From Struthidea cinerea (Eukaryota; Chordata; Aves; Passeriformes; Corcoracidae), in the NCBI GenBank assembly GCA_013397865.1, contig VZTI01003892.1, positions 395,181 through 459,180 on the forward strand: DNA of 64,000 bases, in the 5' to 3' direction. This document shows, piece after piece, positions 11,792-23,900 of this stretch. The notes under the pieces are model-generated. The model was not told the DNA's origin and searched no databases. It saw only the letters and a program-made list of their open reading frames with translations. Numbering within the stretch: position 1 is the first letter of the stretch; the number at the start of each line of letters is the position of its first letter. The position numbers and the translations under genes are program-made.

Positions 11792-12376
11792 TGTCAGTTT
11801 TGGCTGGGGTAGATTTAATTTTCTTCCCGGGGCTGTTATGGGGCCGTGTTTTGGATTTGTGCTGAACACAGGGCTGATAATACAGAGATGTTTTTGTTAT
11901 TGCTGAGCAGGGCTTACACAGAACCAAGGCCTTTCCTGCTTTTCCTGCTGCCACACTGGTGAGGAAGCTGAGGGTGCCTGGGAGGGTGGGAGGAGACACA
12001 GCCTGGACAGGTGACTGCAGCTGACCAAGGGGATATTCCAGACCATGTGACACCATGCTCAGGATATAAAGTGACGGGAAAGAAGGATGAAAGGGGGCAC
12101 ATTTGGAGTGATGGTGTTTATCTTCCCAAGTTGCATGTGATGGGGCCCTGCTCTCCTGGAGATGGCTGAACACCTGCCTGCCCATGGGAAGCACGGAATT
12201 CATTCCTTGTTTTGCTCTGCCGGTGTGTGTGGCTTTTGCTTTCCCTATTAATCTGTCTTTATCTCAACTCACGAGTTTTCTAGCTTTTACCCTTCTGATT
12301 CTCTCCCTGCTCCTGCTGGTGGGGGAGGGAGAGAGTGGGTACCTGGGGCTTGGTGGCTGCCTGGAGTTAAACTGCA
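11792..12376 (+). mobile_element. Solo LTR of an avian ERVL-type endogenous retrovirus
   Basis: The block begins TGTCAGTTTTGGCTGGGG. It contains the avian LTR landmarks GGGCTGATAATACAGAGATG, TTGCTGAGCAGGGCTTACAC, GACCAAGGGGATATTCCA, a TATAAA at 12065-12070, GGAGATGGCTGAACACCTGC and ATCTCAACTCACGAGTTTTC. It ends near GGAGTTAAACTGCA. No internal retroviral sequence flanks it, so it is a solo LTR. Both ends are approximate: the true start may be two bases earlier, and I found no convincing target-site duplication. It is read toward the 3' end of TBC1D9, antisense to that gene. The long open frames on both strands here are by-products of the LTR. Confidence 0.85.
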
Positions 12377-14769
12377 ATGTTAAAAGTCACAATTGCAGCT
12401 TGAACACATGACTCAAGACTATCTTCCCGTTGAAAGAAACAGAAATAGCATAGAAGGAATGTTTTTTCCTACCAGAGGATAAGGCTCAGTAATAGATACA
12501 ACTGCTTCACTTTCATTCTCACCATAACACTTCTGCTCACCTAAACTGGTGGGCTCTAGTCACAGACCAGCCTTTTCCCTCAGCACCAGGAGTTGACACC
12601 AGGATTTGAAGGAACACTGGAACCTCATACTCTAACCAAGCAAAAGGCCAGGATACCATGGCACAATCTGCCATAGTCTAAGCTGACCTACCAACTCATA
12701 CACAATTCCTCGCTTTGTCTCGTTTGTTCAAAATGTTTTACTCAAAGCCCAACTAGTCCATGTTTCTTACAAAAATGGGTCCAACATATCAACTACTTTT
12801 TACTGTTAATACCTAATTTCTGATAAAAGGTGTCTTCTAGCTACAGCATCCCTTGTTATTACTGGATTACCAAGAACTGGAGCAGACTGGGCACCACAGG
12901 GATGCCAGAAATTTGCAGAGCAGCAGCACTGAGATTCACCAGGGCACGTACAACCCAAACTTGTTGAGCTGTTCTCCCTGCCTTTAATACACTGGGAGAG
13001 CCTTCTCTGACCTACTGCTTCTGCATTCAGGCACGCTGTAGATCTAGAGCTTATGCAGCAGCTCCGTTGTGTTGCTCTAAGTATTCTGATGGAATTAAAA
13101 CTTCCTGACTTTTTTTGTTGGTTACTGTATCACACCTACTGCTGACAAACCCAATTACCACAGTTTCATTATGATGCTGCAAAATTTAAGATTGGTAATG
13201 AAGGCCCTCTGACAGGAGGGATCCAGAAGCTTTTGGAGGTACCAGACCTGGCAGCACAGCCTTCCAAGCAAAAGCACCATCTCTTTGCCTGACCAGCTGC
13301 TTTCAGGCTGCTCCCGTTCTCTCCCACAGTTCCTCACATGCCACACCATATATCCTACACCAGCCACCACCATCTGAATTTATGACACAACACCTGACTT
13401 CTACTGCAACAGAAGTTCCAGCATCATTGTGTAAGAACTCATAAAGTGCTTTTCTCTTTACAGCAGTTTTGATGCCATTTTTCCAGTAGGTTTAACACGC
13501 CACATAATGAGCTTCTTATCTGTGTAACACAAACATTTGCAAGGCTCAACCCTCAGCTCTAACACCTAGAACTCAGGAGCTGCAAGATGCTACAATGAAG
13601 GAGGTAAGTGCCACAGAACTTCCAGGTGTTAACAGCATCTGACTAAGCTGAAAGACTGGAAGAAAAGCCATAAAGAAATATTATTCTCAAGTTGTTTTTT
13701 TTTTAGTAGTGAAAGTTCTCTATAAAATAGCAGCCCCAACTGAACTCTATGATTCACAGAATAAGGAGACTGTATCTCCAAGCACCAAAAGCACAAGACA
13801 GAGGTGCTTCTAAAGCCATACTCACTTTCTATGTAGCACACCTGCACATACAATAAGCCTTTAAATATATTCACATTTTCCCAAAAGTTTCACACCATTG
13901 CATGCTGGTCAGTTGAATTCTTGCGTAGCTTTCTGTTCACCAGCTCCCAAACAGCTACTAAAGAACAGGGCACAGCAGATCTTATCATCAAATAGGCAAC
14001 TGCCAGGTGGTCCTGATCAAGTGAGCAGCCTCATCCAAACAAACATGGAGCAGATCAGCTCACCCGGCTGCTATCTATAGCAATGTCATTCTTAAAGAGG
14101 ACCAGGCTCACACTTGGGAGCTTTGCTGATGTGATCAGCAAGGTAAGGAAAGCTACTAGAGCAAAACAGAAAGAAGTTCCTTGCAACTGGCTCATGTTAC
14201 ACCAGAAATCCATTTGTGGATGCTACTTCTTGTCACAGGAGCCAGAGCAGCAAAATATTTCTTGTGAACCGTTGCATCCCCTGCCCTGTAGGTGGGGCGA
14301 GAACAAAGCTGACAAGCCTTTCAAAGATAAATGTTTTGGAGCTGTGTCCTCTCTGTCTCTAGGGGTGTGTGTAAGCTTGCTGATAGGCTTAAATTCACTT
14401 TACCATAACAGACACCTAAAAGAGCTGCAAACTTAAAAGGTCAGTAGTCCACTTAAGGATGTTAATTCTTAGTGCAAAAGACTTCCATGACAGCTTATTC
14501 AGCTGCCAGGCATTACAATACAGCACCCCACTCTGGCCTTGGCATCTTAAATTAAAACAAAGTAATAGTATTCAAAATGAAAATTGTGATTATGGATTCA
14601 AATTAATATCATTATTTGATAGATATGTAAACCCATCCACAGTCATAGGAGGAAGACTATAATGCTTTTTCATACTGTTACTGGTAGATGTATTTACATT
14701 TGTCTGGGTAATAAAGCACAATCACCTCATTTTCCCTCTAGCATGACTTTAATAGTTAAAAATCAAATC
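12377..14769. other. Intergenic stretch between the ERVL LTR and the TBC1D9 3' end
   Basis: This is unique-looking sequence of ordinary composition. A 117-codon open frame (14083-14436, +) has no recognisable domain and no splice or family support. Nothing else was identified. Confidence 0.5.
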
Positions 14770-16261
14770 TGTGCAGTGTACTTTATTTGTTCACATTACC
14801 TATTTGTGGTTAAAAACCACTTCATCTGACAGTTTAAAAGCATTCTTTTAAAACAAAAGAATTAAACATAGCTTGTGCTAAAAAAATCTGCAAGTTACAT
14901 GGATGCAGTATTATACAGGAGTATAAAAAAATCAGCAGTATTCTACAGAAAATATTCTCAAAACAGCAAATAAAGATTAGGCATGTAGGCATGATCCTGA
15001 AACAAACAGATACGAATTAAAAAACAGCTAACAAAATTAAAAAAAAAATCCTGGATATCTGTATAAAAAAAGCAAGGATTCAAAGTGCAGGTGCTCCAGT
15101 TTTCATTTTAACATATTATTCAGTAAGTCAATACAGGATACTATTAATTTCATATAAAGTGACAGTGTTCTCAGTAAGATTTAAACATTCAGTTACATTA
15201 TCTTGCAGATTTTTTTCATTACTGCTGCTTTATACTGTAGTAAATAAAGATGTATGCAATACAGGCTTTTATTTTCTTAATCTAACAAGGATATAATAAG
15301 TTGGTGGTAACGGTTAGTTTTCAGAACTAAGCTATATTTGCTGTAGATCCAGCCCTAGAAGTAGATATATATGATTTTTTTTAAGCTTTTAAAAACAGAC
15401 TTCAAATTTTGAAAAGAGACTCTACCAATCTGTTCTGGGACCTGCATATACTGTCTTTGGATAACACCAGTAAAGCTTCCAAGTCCACTGCTTAGGAATA
15501 CAGCCCTGGGCAGGGTCATGCTGGAGATCTTCCTTTGGCGGCCACAGCTGGGAAAGGGCTTTCTCTCTGCTAAACCCAGGGAAAGGCAAGTGGGCAGAAA
15601 CCATCACATTTATCCACATTTGCCTGATGTGGCAGCTAGGTTGGGGTGGACTTCTCACTTTCACTTGAGCATACCAGTCTCAGGCAGAGGAAGTTAGGAG
15701 CCAGGCAGGTGTCACCGAAGTGGTCTTTCATATATTCAAAAAAGTAAAATCAAAGCATACGTTCAAAGCCTCTTTGGAAAAAAACTATAAGAAATAAAAT
15801 TAGGCATCAAGGACGTTGCCTGGAACTTATTTTCACCTGAGGTCCTTTTCAGGTTGACAGCGTCCCTTTAAATTTTAGGTTCTTCCCATTTTGTTAATTT
15901 TTTTTTCCCCCCAAGCATCAGATCTCTATATATGTCTATTTTAAAAATGCACATAAATATTGGCATTAAGTTTACATTTAGAAATTAAGAACTAATCTTT
16001 ACCATTATACACTGACAGCAATATTAATAATACACACACTTCACTGACAAGCGTTATTTTTTTTTCTGTACTTTGAATAAAATTTGCATTTGTGTAACAT
16101 TTCCCACAGAAAGAGTGATTATACTTGAAGATAGTTAAATTTGCACCCCAACATTTTCACATTAGTGAAAACAACTATGTTTTGAAAATACCAGGGCCTC
16201 TGCCAGGTACTAATAAATAGAGAATAAAAAGAAAAAATAAAATAAAAAACTCGACTGCCTT
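14770..16261 (-). other. TBC1D9: Probable TBC1D9 3' UTR
   Basis: AT-rich sequence follows the TBC1D9 stop codon on the minus strand. Minus-strand AATAAA signals occur at 15268-15273 and 14782-14787 (read as TTTATT on the + strand), giving 3' UTRs of about 1.0 or 1.5 kb. A 3' UTR near this length is plausible for the gene. The boundary is inferred, not shown. Confidence 0.45.
14782..14787 (-). promoter_or_regulatory. Candidate TBC1D9 polyadenylation signal
   Basis: On the minus strand the context is GAACAAATAAAGTACACTG, a canonical AATAAA followed by T-rich sequence further on. The competing signal at 15268-15273 would give a shorter transcript. Confidence 0.35.
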
Positions 16262-16984
16262 TTATCCCGACATAGTAGAGATTTCATAGTCACTGGCCGA
16301 GGTTATTGGTTTACCCCTCATCCTGATGTTTTTAGCATTAGTAATCCTAGCCATCATGGACACAGGCTTGTCAAAGTACCTGACCAGCGCTGGCTCAGTC
16401 AGAAGGGAGGCTAAAAATTGTTCAAAGGTGATGGCCCAGTCCCTGTCAATGCTCGTGCTCCTGCGGAGGGCAGGGGTGTGGTTGCTCCGAACCAGAACCG
16501 TGTCTTCCCCGATGTCCTCGCAGTGCAGCTTCTCCTCCTCGTGTGAGCCCGCGCTCAGCACCGAGTAGGAGGACATGGAACTGTCATCTTTCGTGTCATC
16601 ATCGGAAATGAGCATGGAAGAACAGGCTCCGTTGTCCCTGGGAGAAGAGTCTTCCAGCTTAATGTCTTCCATCTGCATGCCCAGGGCACTGTCGGTGCAA
16701 GCGGCCTCCTCCTCGCCGGCCATGAGGCTGCCCCGGAACGCCTTGCGCTGTTCCAGGGGGTACTGCTGGTGCTCCTTCTTCTGGAACAGCTCGCTCTGAA
16801 TAGCTTTGCTGCAGTTGTTGCTGCTGTCTGTGTCGCTGGGGGGCTGCACGCTGAAGAGCTTCCCAACCTCCCCGATCTCCAGAAGCAAGCTCGTCACGGC
16901 AGCCGTAGCATGGTATAGGTCCTGCTCGTTGGGGTCTTCACTGAACATGTTGTACATCGTCTTGCACAGCTCAATGAACTGCCC
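16262..16984 (-). CDS. TBC1D9: TBC1D9 exon 21, coding part with stop
   Basis: The exon starts after TGTTTAG with [20 protein letters not shown] and ends [11 protein letters not shown] followed by TAA at 16262-16264. It carries the acidic, Ser-rich tail ([35 protein letters not shown]) and the conserved [20 protein letters not shown] block. A segment after GEVGKLF diverges from human. The exon is much more GC-rich than the flanking DNA, so frames open on its other strand are artefacts. Confidence 0.98.
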   Translation of the reverse strand, partial: GQFIELCKTMYNMFSEDPNEQDLYHATAAVTSLLLEIGEVGKLFSVQPPSDTDSSNNCSKAIQSELFQKKEHQQYPLEQRKAFRGSLMAGEEEAACTDSALGMQMEDIKLEDSSPRDNGACSSMLISDDDTKDDSSMSSYSVLSAGSHEEEKLHCEDIGEDTVLVRSNHTPALRRSTSIDRDWAITFEQFLASLLTEPALVRYFDKPVSMMARITNAKNIRMRGKPITSASDYEISTMSG

Positions 16985-19900
16985 CTAAACACAGGGGGAA
17001 GAAACATTACACCAAGAGCAGGAAAAAATCATGCTGACATCTTCCAAATCAGTTTTAAAAGTCTGGGATTGAGGCACAAGACAAGAGTTTAAGTGACTAA
17101 AGCGAAATTTGAAATAACCCAGGTGCAGTCTAGGGAGCATTTTCTATGACTCAGCAGTCAGATATGCTGCGTTTCTCAAAGGCATTTAGAATAAATTATT
17201 GGATGTTTTGTCCAACATATCACAAATATAATTCTCTGCAGCCACAGGAGGGCAACAGAGGGTGAGCAGTGAGACACTTCGCATTCATTTTGGTGAATTT
17301 TCTTGTAGGAATGATGCTAAGTATAACTAAGGGTTTGCTAAAACTGATGAGAAGTAATGAAAAATGAAGACCTGCAGCACTCTTTAGCTGACGGGAGTAA
17401 CTTAGCTGGATGCAAGTCTTTTGAAATTCAAAACTGATGAATTAAATAGGAAGATTTGCTCAGGGATACCTTAAGTAAGAATCATTGTTCTACAGGGAAT
17501 AAACCTTCCCTATGTGCTCTGGAGGAAACAGCTATGTCGATGGGTCCCCTCCTCCTTAGCAGCTGTGGATCTAAGGGGAATGAGGCTAGCAGTACAAATT
17601 ACAAAACATAAAATATTTCTTTCAGGTTATGCTTATTCAGTGTCACACCCTTTGTCTAGAGATCAAAATAATATGTTATCATACCTATATGTGTGTATCT
17701 CATTTTTGGGATGTTTTGGGAGCTGAATGCCAGTTACAGCATTTTGTAAACAATAAACTTCTGCAATCAGCTGACTGCTGCTCTGGTAAAAAAGTCTCTG
17801 TTCAAAATAAGACCTTTGTTCAGTGTTAATGCATTGAATATTTATATATATGTGAAGAAAGTTGAAAGTTAATGAAAAGTAAGTATCAGCAGAAGTACCT
17901 GATTCAGCTTTGGCAAGTCCTTTGTGTTTTTTGCTTTGGATTTATTCTCTTGGCTCCACATTCTCAGGTAATTTCGATTCTCTTGTGAGCTCTTCTTGCC
18001 TATTGCCAACAAATTACCCAGAGACGGAGGAAAAAGTCCATGAAGAAACCTTAAATTATTACCTTTATTCCCCACTTTCAAAAGCAGCATCTTTACAGGA
18101 AACGGAAGATGTAACTCACACAGAGACACCAAGCATACCTTTGTCTGTTTTCAGACTCACTGTAACAAACCCATCATCTACTCCATGTTTGTTCCTGCTG
18201 TCTAGGCCAACAACTAGGAAGTGGAGGGGCAGGGTAGAGAGAGATCAGTGTGGGTTAAGATACAGACATTGTTTTCATGTGTACAGTGCAAAATAACAAA
18301 ATGTTTACAAATATTTACAAACTCTGCAAAAAAAGCAGAGTAAAAATTATAGGAATAAATGATGATTTTTGCTTATTCTTAAACCTGCTGACAAATTCAA
18401 TTTAATTTATAATATCACTACTGAGGCTGGGACAATCTTAGGTTTTGTTCGCGTAGTGCAATGATTAACCTGTGCTAACACAACACAACTCCTAGCATGA
18501 TTTATGTTTGGTGATTATACTATTGCATCTTCTTTTGCCTCTCAGGACTTAAAATTGCCATTTCTAGTCTATTAACTCTTACCTGTATCTTCAAACAACC
18601 TTCCTCCCACTTATAACCTGAAGGATGGTTTATATTTTTCTTGAATCAGAAAGAAACTTCACATCATTTATCTCAAGAAAGAGAAAACCATTTAAAGCGG
18701 CAGCAATGAGATGCTGGCTCTCATTAGGGCACATAAGATTTCAAACTGCTGAGCTACATTCTGATGTATCTTTTGCTCTCGGTTTTTTAGAATGTTTGAA
18801 GTTCTGATCCAAATACATCTTGAAAGCCAATCTATTTATTCTTATTCTCCACAAAATTACTTCTACTACAACACACTGATAGCATTATTCTGAAAGTACT
18901 TCTGCAATGCACAATTCAGGGGGACTCTTAGTGTACACATGCCCACACCTCTAAAGATATCAACACATCTACAGATGCTTCATACTTCTTTTTACAGAGA
19001 ATACTTTGCTAACAAAGTTTAATCCAGCTAAAAAGTAGCTCCCTAAAAAGACAGGTTGCTTGAAATGCATCACCTCATCTTCTCATACCCAGGACAAAAG
19101 ATGCCTACCATGTGTACAGTCCGGTGTGATGTCCTCAAAAAAGTACTGAGTAGCTTCAAAAGCAGAGTCTGGTTCTTCTTGTTCAGGGGATGGATCTAAG
19201 CAACACAGTAAAATTCTTTCATTAAAATTTCCACCCTTCAATTAAAAACTGAAAGATATTTCCATTAATACATTTAGAATGTTGATTTCTAGAAGTATGA
19301 GGGTGTGATGGGCTAGGAATCATCTCTTCTTAACTCACAGGAGATAAACAACTGGACCTGAATTGTTCCCTTCCCAACATCCAATACTGTCTCATAAGGA
19401 GCTGTTTGCTTTCAGAGTCTGGCTTACCCATCTTCCCATGTCTACTTCCATTACTTTCTTCTGTGCAGCTCAGTGTGTCCTAAGCAGAGTGTGAACTCTT
19501 TCCTAGCTGGAAACAGTCTGTCATCATTTGGTATGAGCTTACCAGTCCCAAAATATGAGAAGCTGCATTCTTAAAAACAGATCTTTTCTGTAATAGTTCA
19601 ATTAAAAAAAAAATTTAAGTATTTTTAACAAGTATTGTAAGTATTTTTTCCCAGTTGAATTACTTAATCACTCAGGCCTACCTCCAAGCAAAGCCAGCTG
19701 GGAGCAATCAGGGATGCATGTTCAAAGCATACAAAGGTGAATGTCCTCTCGAAGTTTTTAGACACGTTTACCAGAGCATGTAAACGTGCACAAGAATTGA
19801 ACTACCCAAGCAGTTGCAACGTTCTTAAAGTGCAAGTTCAGAGAGGACAGCATTAGGTTCTTTATGGCATGTGTGTGACAAGCCAGAGAGGACACAGTTC

Positions 19901-20955
19901 CAGTATAGCATTTTCAAAACTCTTTTGAGATGTTTTCATCCCCTCTCCACCCTTAACTGCCTCTGTCACTTAGCCGAGTCCAGGTTTGTACAGCTCCCTG
20001 GAAAACACATCTATGAAACGATCTGGAGCTTCCCTCTGCAAACAGTTGTGTCAGCCCAGAGGGGAAACCAAGAAGAAAGCCTGGGGACAGAAATGAGGAG
20101 CCAGGACGTGCAGGAACATTTCAAACTAGCTTAATTTTCAAACTCTTAAATAGAGTTATGGTAACAAATGTTGAAGAACACTGGATTTATGCCTGGGGGA
20201 TATCACCATCCCTTGCTTAACAGGCAAGAGACATACAAATGTTTGTGGAGGCAGCAATTGAGGGCTGTGAGGGTGCTTTCAGACTTTCCAAATCTCTGGT
20301 TAGAGTAGAAGCTCCCTTATTTTACTGCTGCATAAACAGCTACAATAATTCCCACAAATTAATTTTTAATTGGGAAAGCCAGTCATAACAACTCTGCTCC
20401 AAATTCCTGTTCTCAGCAAAACAAGAGCTATTTTAACATCATTTACTTACCAGGCAAAACATGCATTTTATACAGTAGCTTCAGCTTCTCTGTAAGATCT
20501 CCATGGCATGCTGCACCTAAACAACATTACAAGCAGAACATTACTATTCAGCATTCCATGCCATTTTATTAATTATTGCTGCAATATTTTGGTTTAGAAG
20601 CTGCTTACATGCACTCGGGGAAGTACTGTACCCCTCTACAGCTCGAGATCATAAGGCTTGACTTCTAAGATCATACAGTAGAAATAGTAAGAGAGCAGAG
20701 ACAAATCTACCCTGAATTTTGTACTTCAATCTTGGGTCCTTTATTAAATGCCTATTTTGTAACACTCCATCTATGGTTATGGCATTATCACTCAGAAAGG
20801 CCTCCAGCTGGAACGTAACAAGACCTTTTTTGTGAGGACTTCAAACTTTCTGATCTGAGGATCCAATAACAACATCAGATGTCTCAGAGCAGTAAGATAT
20901 TTACAAAAAAAAAAAAAAAAAAAAGAAAAAAGAGAGAANAGAAAGAAAAAAAATT

Positions 20956-20986
<31 letters not shown>

Positions 20987-23900
20987 AGAGAAATTCAAGT
21001 AAACAGCATTTATCATAGCTTAGCCATGGACTAAACTGATGTTCACGCAACATGTTCTAGTGATCTTTCCACATCAAACCCTATTCTTTTCTGGACTACA
21101 CTACAATTAGCTGTATGAAATCCAGGAGGTCTATTGAAGCCCCTCCTTCCAATTAATTAAATGGATAGTAGTTAATTTTAAAGTAATGAAATAACTGATA
21201 ATCAGACTTTTTCATAAATCTCACTTCTTGTGACATGCCAGTCATAAATAAATGAATTAACCTTCAATAATTAGATTGTGCAGAGATTTATTTTACCTTA
21301 TAGGTGACCATGTCAACCTACCTATTACGACTACAAAGCGTGGTGTGGCAAGTACTAACAATCACAGTCTCTTGTAAAGCTTAACACTCCAATAAATACA
21401 GATGTTAGGCCAAAAAACTGAGTACTTCTACATTAGCCATTTTGCTTTCAACATGGTTCTTTTTAAGCACAAAACCTCCTTATGTTCCTATCTGGTGTAT
21501 CACAACATGCAGACAATGCTTTCTCTTCTGGTAAAGGCAACATGAAATAATCAAAGGACAGAATGGGCTGCACTTCTGCATCCTCCACCAACTGGGAACT
21601 GTAGGGAAACAGTCACCAAAATAGGATTCAGGGCACAGGGTGACACGTGTAGGTTTGTTCCTCTCTCTGTACCCAGATATGATGAGAACTGAAAAAGCTC
21701 CATAGCTACTGTTTGAGATCAATCTGTGTGTGCTTCCTGATGCACACTTTTCCTTCCTCCTAATGCGGCCCTTTTCCATTTTGCTCAAAATTAGGAAGAG
21801 CATTGCCAGCAGGTCAAGGGAGGAGATCCTGCCCCTGAAAGGCTTGGAGAAGTGGTGAGGTTAACACTCTGCTTTTTGAATATCCTCCTGCATTCTGTGG
21901 TTGAAAAAAACCTGTTTGCAAAACAAAGAAATACACTCAGGTACTCCTTCCAAGACACAGCTTTCATGGTGCTGACTTCGACAGGAGGCTCTGACTAGTG
22001 CTGCAGACAGCAGCAGCCACTGGAGAAGGGGGAGAGCTGCGTGCTCTGAGAAGGGAGTATTGCAAAAACATGATGGGAGGCAGGAGGCCACTTTGAATCT
22101 ATGTAGAGATCTCTCTAGTTTACTTGGATGTGCAGTCAACAACTGTCATGCTACAATCCAGTGTGCTACAGGGGAGCTTTGTCATGAGTGAATAACCCAA
22201 AGAGCTCCTAACCAAGGCTGAAAACCTCTTCTGAGCAGCACAACTCACTGGGAAAACCACTCCTATATTTGGACTATATTATTGTAACAGGGCACAGAGT
22301 AAACATAAAGAATATGCCAGGTTATTCCATCTTTGCTCAGCTGAGGCCCTAGAGCCACCTGAAGTAGAAGGTTCTTAAGCCATTAGTTGTAGGGACAATG
22401 AAGAAGAAATGGAATTATTAAAAGTCCTACGGCATGGTGAAATATGCTCAAACAGATCCATTGTTCTTTTGTTGACTGCGCTTGTCCTTCCTACCACTCA
22501 TGTGCTTCTCAACAAATAAAGGGGTCAGCAGGGCTGACTTATATTTTAGGGGGGAAAAAAAACAGTTTTCAAATTATACCACACTGGGTTTAGTTTCTGA
22601 AAAATGTGAGTTTGCAGAATGAGCATTTTTGATTGTTTTGCCCATTGAAGATTTTAGTTCAGTCATGTTGGCTTATAGCCACATTTGTGCATTTTACATT
22701 CATTTCTGTTCACAGTGCTCAAGACTGGCCCTTGTTCTTACTACTCATTACTAGTTCCAAAACATGCTGTCTCAGACAATAACTGGTTGACTGTTACTAA
22801 CAGCATCCTGTAAACAGGAAGAGTAGTTAATTCCTGGGTCCTCAAAAGGCCCTTGAGTGTTACCTGGCAAACAGTACCTCAAATACTAATCACTGCATCA
22901 CGGGAAGCACTGGGATTTTTGGGTGGTGCGAAGGGGAGGTGTGCAGCCAGTTTTACTGTCACTGCTATTTTGCACTTAAAAGAGAACAGGTGCTGTACAG
23001 AGGTTTTAATGCAAGGCTGCATTTGGAGCCCTAATGCTTAAACATACTGTTACAAAGAGTGGCTGAAAGCCACACTGGGAAACCTTTTCACTCTCAAAAA
23101 GGATCAAAATGTAGAGCTGGAGGAAATTCCAGGTTGCCATGTATCAACATGGTAGATGGTGAGATGTTGGTCACTTACAGTGAACAACTCCTGCTATATT
23201 CAAAAAAGGAGTGGCTGGCTCCTGCCTCATCTTTGCTTCTTCATGTTAATCCTGGAGCTTGCCATGTTGACTTTAACATCCTGAAATCTTGCTTCTTCAA
23301 GACTAAAAACACTCACCCTCCCTCCCTCTGTGACCTGCACCTCCACTTTCTCCTTTTCAGGGGCCTTTCCAAACTGCTTTCTGCAGTCTTGGTTACTGAT
23401 CTCAGAAGCAACAGAGGTTGTAGCTCACACTCTAACTGTGACTAGGAGTAATACACCGTTAAGCACACGTGTTGCAGTTAATTTTGTGTTGAGAGTTAGC
23501 AGTCAGTGAAATCCTCAGGTCCTAACCGATCTGTTCACTTGTTGTCCTCTTCCAGCGATACACCACTGGCTAATGCAGATTCACCTACTCAGACCAGCCT
23601 AAACCCCAGAGGGAACCACTGTCACAGACATGACACAATGAGCCGAACAGAAACAAACTGGTTTGTCACGTTATTCTGAAAGTGCTGTGGATCCTCCTTA
23701 CTTAGCCCAGAGACGAATTCACGGAAGTTGATGAGCAGGTCTCCATTTTCATCCAGAAGCCTGAACAAGCGGGCAGCCAATATATCTGAGTGAGTTCCAC
23801 ACGCCCAGGGGAAGAGGAGGGCGAACATGCCCTTGAACTGCTCGAAGTCAATGCGGTACTGCTCCAGGTAAGGCAGGCTGGGGTCGTGCCGCTCCGTGGC

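Larger units (their letters stand above)
6402..16261. other. Tail-to-tail interval between ELMOD2 and TBC1D9 stop codons
   Basis: This 9.86-kb interval lies between two convergent stop codons. It holds the probable ELMOD2 3' UTR (from 6402), a CR1 fragment (about 7960-8091), an ERVL-type LTR (11792-12376) and the probable TBC1D9 3' UTR (down to about 14.8-15.3 kb). Open frames of 60-139 codons occur, but none looks like a known protein, and the longest lies within the LTR. No mitochondrial-carrier motif (PxDxxK/R) was seen on either strand, which matters because UCP1 occupies this position in mammals. Confidence 0.75.

Noticed and set aside
11784..12411. Open frames of 62-139 codons on both strands
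   Set aside because: They lie within the ERVL LTR and do not resemble proteins.
13741..13765. CTCTATGATTC resembling the CR1 3' terminal repeat
   Set aside because: A single copy without adjacent CR1 sequence.
14083..14436. 117-codon frame in the intergenic interval, considered as a UCP1 or novel gene remnant
   Set aside because: It shows no carrier motif, transmembrane pattern or flanking exons, and no resemblance to UCP1.
16326..16988. Plus-strand and alternative-frame ORFs opposite TBC1D9 exon 21
   Set aside because: They are shadows of the GC-rich last coding exon.
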